Shown here: piece after piece, positions 1-9,329 of the stretch
Layout of the letters: each line of letters begins with the position of its first letter
Numbering within the stretch: the stretch's first letter is position 1
Source of the DNA: Episyrphus balteatus
Lineage: Eukaryota > Arthropoda > Insecta > Diptera > Syrphidae
NCBI RefSeq assembly: GCF_945859705.1
Contig: NC_079134.1
Location: 46,182,402 to 46,246,401 of the forward strand
DNA length: 64,000 nucleotides
Direction of reading: 5' to 3'
Translations under genes and position numbers: made by a program
Notes under the pieces: generated by a model
The model's input: the letters and a program-made list of their open reading frames with translations, nothing else
Told to the model about the DNA's origin: nothing
Database searches by the model: none

Positions 1-170
1 TATGAAAATTTACTTTTTGACAAGAATGTCAAAGGGATTATGACGCGATCACCCTGGGTAGCAGGGCTGTCGTTTCACCTTTAGAGTAGGCAGTACTTTA
101 GTATTTAAAAATGCAGTACGCCGCAGTACGGAAAACATAAAACACACAACACGTTGCAAGTTCCATGTTT

Positions 171-352
171 TATGTGGCAAGTTGCATGTGGCAAGTTGTA
201 TGTGGCAAGTTGTATGTGGCAAGTTGTATGTGGCAAGTTGTATGTGGCAAGCTGCATGTGGCAAGTTGCGTGTGGTAAGTTGCATGTGGCAAGTTGCGTG
301 TGGCAAGTTGCATGTGACAAGTTGCATTTCGTAATTCCCATGTGGCAAGTTG
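171..352. repeat. 14-bp minisatellite, 13 units
   Basis: Thirteen head-to-tail copies of a 14-base unit, consensus YATGTGGCAAGTTG, in strict 14-base phase from 171 to 352. The unit starting at 325 is degenerate. Because 14 is not a multiple of 3, the array is open in several frames and gives spurious Cys/His-rich open frames on both strands; these are not genes. The last unit (339-352) supplies the target duplication of the hAT-like element that follows, so the array is older than that insertion. Confidence 0.9.
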
Positions 353-353
353 C

Positions 354-1575
354 CAGGGTTGCAAAAAGCTCACATTTCAGCTCAGCTCAAATTTGAGCTA
401 GCTCACTTTTGATCTAGGTACCATAGCTCAGCTCATTTGAGCTGAGCTGAAAGTGAGCTGAGCTGAAATTCCCCCAAATTCCGACGCCTATATCTCGGAA
501 TTTTGAAGAAAATGAAAAAAAATTTTTGATGCCAAACTGTAGCGGAGACTCTAACCTACATTTGGGTACAACTCTCATCCCTGTAGGTCTATGCGTTCTC
601 AAACCGGGAGAACTTAAAAGTAAAAAAAAAAATAGGCACGATTCGGAAAAAATAGGCATGATGTGGCGGTTTAACATGGAAGGCGATTTTTGAAAAATCT
701 GACAAGGTGCAAAGCGTAGGCCCATGACACAAGCTATCATTTGGCATCACTCCCAAAAATTGCTCTCAAGCGGTTTAGCTTCTAGGAGCGTTCAAAGATT
801 CGGGGATTTTTCGAAAAAAAATTTTACCCCAACTTTCAAAGGCGATTTTCTCGGAATTTTAAAAAAAGTCGAAAAACCGGATTATACCACTATCGGGTAG
901 CTGAGAACATAAGCTTTCATATGGCACCACTCCCCTGTCTCTAGATCAAAGCGTTCGAACGCCTATATCGCGGAATTTTGAAGAAAATGAAAAAAAAAAA
1001 ATGTTTTGATGCCAAAAGGTAGCGGGGACTCTAACCTACATTTGGGTACAACTCTCATCCCTGTAGGTCCACGCGTTCTCAAACCGGGAGAACTTAAAAG
1101 TAAAAAAAAAATTAGGCACGATTCTGATAAAATAGGCATGATGTGGCGGTTTAACATGGAAGGCGATTTTTTAAAAATCTGATAATGTGCAAAGCATAGG
1201 CCCATGACACAAGCTATCATTTGGCATCACTCCCAAAAATTGATCTCAAGCGGTTTAGCTTCTAGGAGCGTTCAAAGATTCGGGGATTTTTCGAAAAAAA
1301 ATTTTACCCCAACTTTCAAAGGCGATTTTCTCGGAATTTTAAAAAAAGTCGAAAAACCGGATTGTACCGGAATTTTTTTTTTATGATAAAAAAAGAAATA
1401 TTTTACTAAAAAAATAGAAACATATTTACTATTAAAAAAACCAAGAAAAAAGATCACGAAAAATTATCTGTTTTATTTATAAAAATATCCATGTGTTAAA
1501 ATAATTCCACTAATAACAAGAACCAAACATCTGTGAACTGAGCTCAGCTAACTTTTGAGCTTTGTAGCAACCCTG
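354..1575. mobile_element. Non-autonomous hAT-like element, 1.22 kb
   Basis: The left end begins CAGGGTTGCAAAAAGCTCA and the right end, read on the other strand, begins CAGGGTTGCTACAAAGCTCA. These are imperfect terminal inverted repeats that extend about 40 bases through GAGCTGAGCT-type sequence. The element is flanked by 8-bp direct repeats CAAGTTGC (346-353) and CAAGTTCC (1576-1583), 7 of 8 identical. CAG-type ends and 8-bp target duplications are the hallmark of the hAT superfamily. No transposase is visible. The interior is a two-copy tandem array, so it must have been moved by an enzyme encoded elsewhere. Confidence 0.8.
486..1368. repeat. Two-copy 475-bp tandem repeat inside the hAT-like element
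   Basis: Bases 486-888 and 961-1368 are near-identical direct copies offset by 475-480 bases. Small indels lie in the A-runs. Each copy contains the same landmarks, such as GTAGCGG-GACTCTAACC and CATGACACAAGCTATCAT. The repeats explain matching minus-strand open frames near 414-740 and 963-1220, which have no recognisable protein signature and are not called as genes. Confidence 0.85.
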
Positions 1576-2140
1576 CAAGTTCCATATTGCTACTACTAGT
1601 GCTGAAGCACACACAATTCTCATAAAATTACCATATCGCACATTTTATGCGCAATTCATTTACTTTCGTTAACCATATACCGTACGTTCTGAACCGCACA
1701 ACATGAGTAAATTTCACAGAATAAATTGAAAACTACATGGACTCAAGGAGGATGAAAGAATTAATTTATTGTTCACTTGATAAAAATGTAAAAAAACTAA
1801 GTGTGGATTAATTACTTCATAATAGAAATTAAAAATATCAAATGAAATTCATTAACATATGTATACTGAATGAGAAGTATAACTTCAGTCGCGTGTACAT
1901 GTGTACACACACTCTTTTTTTTTTATTAAGTTTAAAGTTTCTTAAAAAACAGGGATCTTTTTAACCTCCTTATATTCAATAAATAATAATCTATTCATGT
2001 AACTTGTGTCTTACAGGCATTGCTCAAATTATAAATATTCAAAAACCCTAATAAATCACCTTTCAATTTTCGAGGGATGAATTATTTTAATAAAGTTTAG
2101 CATTTTTTGTTTTTGTTTTTTTTTTTTATATATTACTTAC

Positions 2141-2258
2141 TTGTAGCCAGATAATATATTGAGTAAGGTACTTTTTCCAGCACCCGATGGTCCCATAATG
2201 GCGGTAAGTTCGCCAGATCGCAGTCTTCCACTGACATCTTTGAGAATTTTTTTCACTC
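2141..2258 (-). CDS. ABCG1-like transporter, internal exon with Walker A (gene B)
   Basis: On the minus strand a 118-base exon follows a polypyrimidine tract and AG (acceptor at 2259-2260) and ends at a GTAAGT donor (2140-2135). Joined to the exon at 24253-24070 it reads in frame and encodes about residues 62-100: strand and helix of an ABC nucleotide-binding domain with GELTAIMGPSGAGKSTLLN. The Walker A motif GPSGAGKST (residues 84-92, catalytic lysine 90) is complete. The motif wording and the following NILSGYK are characteristic of the ABCG1/white-type subfamily, half-transporters that hydrolyse ATP to move lipids, sterols or other hydrophobic substrates across membranes. Walker B, the signature motif and the transmembrane domain must lie beyond the left edge. 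The substrate cannot be told from this fragment. Confidence 0.92.
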
Positions 2259-2299
2259 CTAAAATGAAAGAAAGGAAAATAAAAAAATTAGAAAATTTA

Positions 2300-5200
2300 A
2301 GAGACGATTAATGTGTAGTAGAAAAAATCATAAAAAAACTATTCTTGATTTAAGATTATAAATTTTTTTCTTTAGAAAAATGCATCTTTTATTAATTGAA
2401 TGAATTGCGTGGCCACGTTCCTACAACTAATTTTAAAAGTCATTCATAAAATCGTTAATTAAATGCGGCTTTTTTGATTGATATTCTGAGACTGTCAAAC
2501 GTTTTTTGTGTATACTGAATTTTCTCAATGAAAAGTAATAATAGGATAAATTAGTCTGTCTTGAGTAATTGTTTTGTTTTTTTTTTTTTTAACAAGCAAA
2601 CATGCAATGCAAATTTTAAGCATGAAACAAATTATCTAAAATACGTTTTATTTTTATAAGGGGCAGATGTGTATTAGATATAAAAAAAAAAAATCCAATC
2701 CTGACGGATAATGTAAAGAAGAAGATAACAATAATGTAAATATTTTATATTGTTAAATAATATTAAAAATCTTTTTTAACAATTTAATGAAATTTTATAT
2801 GGGTTCCAATCCGGCAGTTCAGGTCACTCCTAAATTAAATTTGTTCTCACAATAGAGAATTGGTCGAATCTCAAAATCCTGAGAATTTGTATTTGTGAAA
2901 TGCACTTTTCAGCCAAAATTTTGAATTTTAAATTTTGACAAATATCCTGGTTTTAAGTACCTTAGTTAAGCTTAGTCTCGCTTGGTCTAATTTAAATGCT
3001 CAAGTGTGATTGAAAAATTTTTTCAAATAAAATGAAAATTTACACTGGTCAACAAGGTTTTTGTTACAGACGCTGAGCTCGAATCCGAAGTCGAAAAAAT
3101 TCTATCACATCAAGTTTTTGAGATAATCCCGTTAGAAAATCGAGAATGTTTATGGATAGTTTTTCGAGATATAATTTTTCAAAGTTTTTTTTTCCCCATT
3201 TTTTCTAAGCATAATGTACTTAGTATTGAATTTTTCTTAAAATCTAAGAAACTTTTCTTAAAAATTTTCGAATCCGTTTATGAACAGAATTCTTAAAATT
3301 TAAGAACTTATTCTTAATTTTTAAGAAAGATTCATTCCCTTATGAATTTGTTCATAAAAAGATTCTTAAATTTAATGAATTTGTACATTGGCTCATTTGC
3401 CATGAATTTTTACATTAATTTAATGTACAAATTCATTAATTGTATGTACCTTTTTGGTTCAGTGTAGTACACCTCCTGGCAAAGATGACAAGATACTTTT
3501 CTTCAAAGTCTATGGATATGGCTTATAAAGATATGACCATTTTTTTAACGATAAAAAATTTCGACTCTTTTTGTTACCTTTCGAGTTTTTATCTATAACT
3601 TGAAAAGCAAGCCAAATTTGAAAGTTTTTACTAAGAAACTTTTTTTAAGATAATTAAATTTCATATTGATAAAGAAAAGGAGAAAAGAAGATACTTTATC
3701 TTTTAACATGATGGTCACAATAATTGAATTGGCTTGAATTGGAAAAAAATTAAAATATGGACTCTCAAACTCTATCGTTTTTTGGTCTTTTTGAACTATT
3801 TTTCAAACTATTGAGCAAAAAACTAAAGCTTAAAAATGGTTAACGATAACTAAAAAAAGCTTTAAATGACGCAAGTAATGTATTTAGTTGATTTTTCTTA
3901 TCAAATAATCATAGAATAATTTTTTTTGATTTCTTGTTAACACCTCAACCGAATTCAATACAATTTTTTGAAATACAATACATAAATATAAAAATTAAGA
4001 AGTTTTTTTTGTTTTAAATTTGTTTTGTTTAAAATACAAAAAGCTTTTACATTTTATCATTTCTTTAACATTTAGTAGAATGGAGTCTAGAGAATAACTT
4101 CATAGCGTTGTGGGTTTATTCCGAAATTTTGAAATATTTCAGTTTCTAATATTTTTTTTAGGACTGTTTTATTGTAGATTAAATTTCATGACATGGAAAT
4201 GTTATATTTATAAAAAACTATGTAAATACATAGGTTTGCATGAAATTCATTCAAATTGTCCAAAGTGACCAGTCCACTATTCCTTTCTATAAATTTATAT
4301 TCATTTTCCGATAGAAGTGTTTTCAAAAGATTATTTAAAGTTTGTTTTAACACTCTATTTATTAATGACGATTTATGCAAATATTCTATTATTGATTGCA
4401 AATTGAAAAAAAAAAAATCTCAGTCAATAGTCAGAACTAATAAGCAAACCAATATAAAAAACCCTGAACATGATTTTAAAATATTTTGATCATTTATTAG
4501 TGAAATTTATACAAAGAATTTCCGTATTTTGTTTTTGCAAATTGATTTGAAATTCTATCGCACTGATGTTGATGATGTACAAGAACCAGACATAAAAAAA
4601 AATATATATAATCCTAATTAGCAAGACCGGCTTTAAGCAAAAAAAAAAAATAAATAAAATTCTATGCGTCATTTTAATTTTAAATTCTTCCGCTTGAATT
4701 AAAATAAAGAAATATTTTCCATTGAGTATAAAAAAAAAAAATTGCCAAAATAAAAACAAATTTATTTTGTGGTCAAAATCTTAAATCAAGATCAGAATTG
4801 ATTAATTATATCCCATCCATTTAATAGTGGTACACTCTCTCAATTTAATTTTGTATTCCGTATTTGTAGCCATCTTATACTACAAATACCGTTGAAATAA
4901 ATTTCCGCCATTCGTATTCACACACAAGCCAAGCGCCAGTAGGTAGGTAGGAATAGCCCATTTCAAGGCTTAATACCGGCAAATACGTATTTCACATTAT
5001 TTTTCGTGTGCGGAGTGCGTAATTTGATTTGTTTTCAAAATTTTGAATGAGTTTTGTTCAGACTTGAGTCGAATAACTTGATCATACTTTTTTATTAAGC
5101 TGATAAACTGGAAAGAAGCCATATCATCATAATTTGAAGTAATGCATGTGAGGAGGTGAGGTAATCCATACCGCCTATAAGATGTCAAGCATTTATATTA

Positions 5201-6260
5201 ATTTTGAGTTTGTTCAAGATGGGACTTGGTGTCTACCTCGAAGCCTTTTAACAGCCAATCTTTTAAGGGCCCAATGTTGTGCTAAAGAATCCATTTTAAA
5301 AAAGCTTTATAACTTTAAAGAAGCTTATAAGACATTAGACTTTGACTTAATTCTATAAAAAATTATAAAATTTAATTTGACGTTAGTGACGCAAACAATA
5401 AAATAGTTGAAAACTCCATAACGGCTCTTTTTAAAATGGCGCCTTTCAACTTTAAAACGTTCCAGCACCGTTTCCGAGTTAATCATAAGTTGCGTCGTCT
5501 TTGTTTCCTGTCTTGTTGTCGCTCAACATGGAAGTAATTTTTTTTTTCAAAAAAATGCAAAAAAAATCATAGATTTGCCTACAACCTAAACAACCGGTCT
5601 CGAGCGATGGTGTCAGCAAACTTATAAACCTCATTCAAGGTGAATGCTGTGCTATGGCTCAAGCACAAGTTGTATATGAGTTTTGAATGCAACACAATAA
5701 GACGTAGAGAGAATGACGGTGGTGAAGTGGTGATAGTGGCGGTTAAGCCAAACACGCAGAGAGCTACAAGCTAGCCAGTCAGTCACTCTATTATACACCA
5801 AGCCGCAAATGCCTCTAGAGCTGAAAGGTTAATGACCAAAAAGGTTTTGTTTGTTTTGAATTTTGATATATTTTTTGAATGTGATTTAGTTTCATTGTGT
5901 CGTCGCGTAATGATCTAAACGGGGTGTCACAAAAACTTATAAATAAATTAACTTATACTGTCCGAAAGGTTAATGGGAGAGTTTCATTTTAAGTTAATTT
6001 ATAAGGTTGTAAGTGCAAATAATATAGCAATTTGTTTATTGTTGTTGTTTAGTAGGTTTTTCTAGATATAATCAAGCTAAAAAGCTTCAATTTTACTGTC
6101 TCATTGTGTAAGTATTAACAACTTGATAATAGTCTGTAATGACAGTAGTGCAAATTGCTTTGAATATGCAGCATTGCAGCACCTATGAACCAAACATGAC
6201 CCTGATTTTCAATTGATTGTTTTGTAGAAATGAAATGAAAAGGTAGTTAGTAGAATATAC
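2300..6260. other. AT-rich intronic DNA, no gene seen
   Basis: No coding signature on either strand. Around 3200-3460 there are imperfect inverted repeats built from TTCTTAAAA and ATGAATTTGTACATT-like words, probably an old short inverted-repeat element. At 3041 the phrase TACACTGGTCAACAA resembles transposon ends. Around 5580-5830 base composition is less AT-rich, with no open frame. Confidence 0.5.
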
Positions 6261-6278
6261 CTAGTGTTAGTATTTTCT

Positions 6279-6595
6279 AGTGATGAGAACTATCGAATAA
6301 AAACTATCAAACTGTCGATAGTTGTAAAATATTCATTCATTCGATAGTTTGAAATCATTCATTTATTTATTTACTTTTTTCATTCAAATAGTTTTTTTTT
6401 ATTCGATAGTTTTTTCATTCGAATAGTTTTTCTAAACGATAGTTTTTTCATTCGAATATTTTTTTTTGATTCGATAGTTTTATTCGATAGTTTTTATTCG
6501 AATGAATAAATGAATGAATGAACGAACTTTTCGATATTTCAAATCATTCAGTTACTAACTATCGATAGTTTAAATCATTCGATAGTTCCCATCAA
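6279..6595. mobile_element. 317-bp foldback element rich in CGATA motifs
   Basis: Ends are inverted repeats: left TGATGAGAACTATCGAAT, right (other strand) TGATGGGAACTATCGAAT, continuing imperfectly into AACTATCGATAGTT. The element is flanked by an 11-bp direct repeat TAGTATTTTCT (6268-6278 and 6596-6606). The long duplication is closest to what Mutator-like elements produce (8-11 bp), but the superfamily is inferred. About eleven CGATA/TATCG words occur within it. No protein is encoded. Confidence 0.75.
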
Positions 6596-7695
6596 TAGTA
6601 TTTTCTTCATTGCAAAATTAATGGAAATTAATCATTGTGAAATTAATCGAAGTTGACAGGACACAGAACCAACTTTCTTATAATTATAAAGGAGCTCTTG
6701 TAATCATAGAAATTGTGGTTGAAAAAAAACATTTTTAAGGGGTTGTATAAGCGGATTTAATATTTCCAGCATGAATGTTGGGGTAGCTTCGAGTGAACTT
6801 CAATGTGTCAACATAATTTTCAGAAATTCTATTAAATAATAGAAAATGAAAAAACGAAAGAGAGGTATTGTGAAAGAAATGTTAAACAAATTCTACTACT
6901 AATTTTTTTAACAATTGGTAGGTATCGTTTTTTTTCGTAGAAGACCAGACTTATTCCAATAATCAAACATCCTCCATTCATGATAGCCTATTCTGCATAG
7001 GGGTGTGCTGAGGAGAAAGAGCAGTGAGCAGAGTATAAAAAGAGCAGCTATTAATAGCTCTTTAAATATCAGTTAATGCCGTAAATTACTCTTTAAATTT
7101 CTTCCATTTGATATGATTAAAAATATGAAATGTAGGTAAAATAAATAAAAAGAAAGTGACCGTTTTCGATTTTTTTTTTATATGGTAAGAAATAAACTCC
7201 TTGAAAGCCTGCTTTGGTAAACTTTTTTCTACATCTTTGCTTTTCCATCGATAAAATCAAATCATTAGACATCAAGAACAGAATTCTCACAAGAAATCAT
7301 TGAAATTTTCAAGAGCCGAGAACATTATAAGAAAAGGAGCAGCGAATTTACAAAGAGCAGAGAGCAGTTTTGCTTGTAAATTTTTATATTCTCAGGACCG
7401 GTTTTAAAGGGGGGGGGGGGGGGGGCAGTGTGGGCCGTCGCCCAGGGGCACAAGAATTAAACTTTTACAAAAGTTATATAAATAACGAAGTCTTTCCAAT
7501 TGGTGTTTTAGTTATTTTTACTTTCACAAAGGCGCCCCAATTTTTTTTTCTATTTGACATTTTCAACGGCGCTCGTATTTTTTGTCTTAAACTTTTTGAA
7601 GAATGAAGGCGCCCCCCAATTTTGGATTAGTTTGTTTGGCTTCCGGAAGGACAATGGTGTCCAAAATCTTCGTTCATCTTTGAAGAACAAGGCTA

Positions 7696-8355
7696 CCCAA
7701 CTAGCACAACAGCTTCTGTAAATTGAAATCTCTCGGTTTCTACTTTTTATACAGCTTGTATTAAGCTTGCTTCAGAATTTAAGTGCTTATAGAAGTTCGG
7801 ACTTGTTTAACAACTTCTAATAAGTTGTTTAAATACTATTAAAGAAACTTAACCGAAGAAAGCTTGTTTTTCTTATAAGCCTATTTAATGAATTTATAGA
7901 AGTAATGAATATACTAGGATGGCCGAGTTGGTAGAGTGGTGGACTACCACCAAGCAGATACGAAGTTCTATTCCTGGGTGTGGCAAAAAAATATGTACTT
8001 TTAAAATTATTATTAATAGATATACTAAAAACTAATGTTATATACAATATCAGATCAAAAGATAAAATTCATGAGTTAAAAAAGAATTCTTTTTTGTTTT
8101 TGTAGTTTTTTTTTTTAAATTTCGATAAGACATGTATTAAAGAGTTATAGAAGCTCTTCCGAAGCTATCTGTCAAATTTCAAAGCTTTGGTAGAGCTTCG
8201 GTAGAGCTTCGGTAAAGCTTCGTTTGAGATCCTTATAGAGGGTCAAACTTGTATAACGTTCTCCTTTTTGCATGCCCAACAACTTTACTAAAGTTTAAAA
8301 GAAGCTGAAATGTAGCTTTTTTAATACCTTAACCGAAGCTTAAATGTTAGTTGGG
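7696..8355. mobile_element. 660-bp inverted-repeat element with tRNA-like core
   Basis: Terminal inverted repeats: left CCCAACTAGCACAACAGCTT, right (other strand) CCCAACTAACATTTAAGCTT, each bordered by TA (7694-7695 and 8356-8357). Subterminal sequence is rich in GAAGCTT and GCTTCGGTAGA words. It sits where copy B of the surrounding family (near 44911) reads on without it, so it is an insertion. Mid-element lies a tRNA-like segment, listed separately. Confidence 0.65.
7914..7985 (+). ncRNA. tRNA-like (Leu/Ser-type 5' half) segment inside the TIR element
   Basis: The segment has a perfect match to the Pol III A box, TGGCCGAGTTGG, within AGGATGGCCGAGT, the usual opening of leucine tRNAs. It is followed by a GGTGG-CCACC anticodon-stem-like palindrome and a B-box-like GTTCTATTCC with one deviation from consensus. 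Downstream is an A-rich tail rather than T-runs. The cloverleaf does not close, so this is a decayed tRNA relic or tRNA-derived SINE piece and not a working tRNA. Confidence 0.5.
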
Positions 8356-8499
8356 TATACATATATAAATCACTAAATCATAGCTGGTAATATGGAGATG
8401 GAGTGTGTTTTTTATTTTTTCCGGATATGGAATAGAATAGACCGACGAGACAAAATAGTTTATGGATAATATCCAGACTGTAATAATGAATAAAGAAAC

Positions 8500-8705
8500 A
8501 GAAGGTCGACGGACAGAATCCCGAAATCCAAAATCCAGAAAGCCCAAAAGCCAGAAAACCCTAAATCCCGAAAAATAAAAAAAACCCAAAAACCCAAAAT
8601 CCCGAAAACCCAAAATCCCGAAAACCCATAATCCCAAAAACCCAAAATCTCGAAAACCCAGAATCCCGAAAAACCAAAATTCCGAAAACCCAAAATCCAG
8701 AAAGG
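8500..8705. repeat. Degenerate 9/17-bp minisatellite (AAAACCCAAAATCCCGA)
   Basis: Tandem copies of a unit close to CCCGAAAACCCAAAAT run through the region. Translated on the minus strand they give monotonous Gly-Phe-Trp-rich frames, which are artefacts of the repeat. A shorter version of the same array is at 45030-45145 in copy B of the family, so the array travels with that element. Confidence 0.8.
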
Positions 8706-8769
8706 CCAAAAATTGACAGCTTCTCCATTTCTCATAAAAACTGCGTTTGGGTGTGAGAATAACAAAATA

Positions 8770-9222
8770 CCTAGGTCTGTTCGTTGTTCCCCCCTCCAGG
8801 GAACTCTGAGTCATGTCAATTAACTGTCAAAAAAATCAGAGTTTCTCGGGTTTTCATTTTACATCGAACACCTCAGAGCTTTAGTTTCGTCACCTATTTT
8901 CTGTTTTGACATTTTTTTACTTTATTTAGTGTCTTATTTCATGAATTTCGTGAAAAATCTCATATTTACCACACAAATTTTGTATCCACAAACGACAAAT
9001 AACTTTTCGCACACCAAACAATTTTTTTTTCTTAAACAGCTGATTTCATTTTGATAACTCTGAATTCCTCCACTCTGACAAAATACTATTCAGGGTGCGT
9101 TCAGAGCGAACATCGAACACAGAGGAAATAACTCTGGTTGAAAAAGGAGCTACAAAAAACGCTTGACAACGAATTCGGAGCTACCTAGAGTGCCCTAGAG
9201 CTCACAACGAACAATCCTAATA
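8770..9222. mobile_element. Short inverted-repeat unit TGTTCGTTGT, copy A
   Basis: Left TCTGTTCGTTGTTCCCC plus CTCCAGGGAACTCTGAG; right, on the other strand, TTGTTCGTTGTGAGCTCTAG plus GGCACTCTAGG. A second copy at 45216-45459 has the same ends but lacks about 200 central bases. It could be a MITE in its own right or an inverted-repeat module of the larger hAT-like family. Confidence 0.55.
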
Positions 9223-9329
9223 CTTATATAGGTATGTCGTTTTCGATTGGCCGTCCGGGAGCGTCCGGAATCATTCAGAAACCTGCTGCAATTTTTTTAT
9301 TCCCCTAGTGAAAAAACCGGCACTGTATA

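Larger units (their letters stand above)
7393..9325. mobile_element. hAT-like non-autonomous element, copy A (composite)
   Basis: The left end reads CAGGACCGGTTTTAAAGG followed by a run of G (about 17); the right end on the other strand reads CAGTGCCGGTTTTTTCAC. Flanks TATATTCT and TATATATC agree at 5 of 8 positions, so the target duplication is at best decayed. Bases 7456-7690 repeat at 44689-44925 at roughly 90% identity, and 8487-8880 repeat at 45000-45315. A separate inverted-repeat element (7696-8355) interrupts copy A between these two blocks. No transposase is seen. Confidence 0.55.

Noticed and set aside
171..352. CRISPR-like array
   Set aside because: The 14-bp units abut directly with no spacers, so this is a minisatellite; no other regularly spaced repeats were found.
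49..396. Cys/His-rich open frames on both strands over the first 400 bases
   Set aside because: They are translations of the 14-bp minisatellite; every frame is open because the unit lacks stops, and no non-repeat coding sequence is attached.
7914..7985. A functional tRNA-Leu gene
   Set aside because: The A box is good, but the acceptor stem, anticodon arm and T arm do not form a cloverleaf and the B box deviates from consensus.
8347..8814. 155-residue Gly/Phe/Trp-rich frame on the minus strand
   Set aside because: Produced by the CCCGAAAACCCAAAAT tandem repeat inside a transposon; the copy at 44992-45249 shows the same with different frame breaks.
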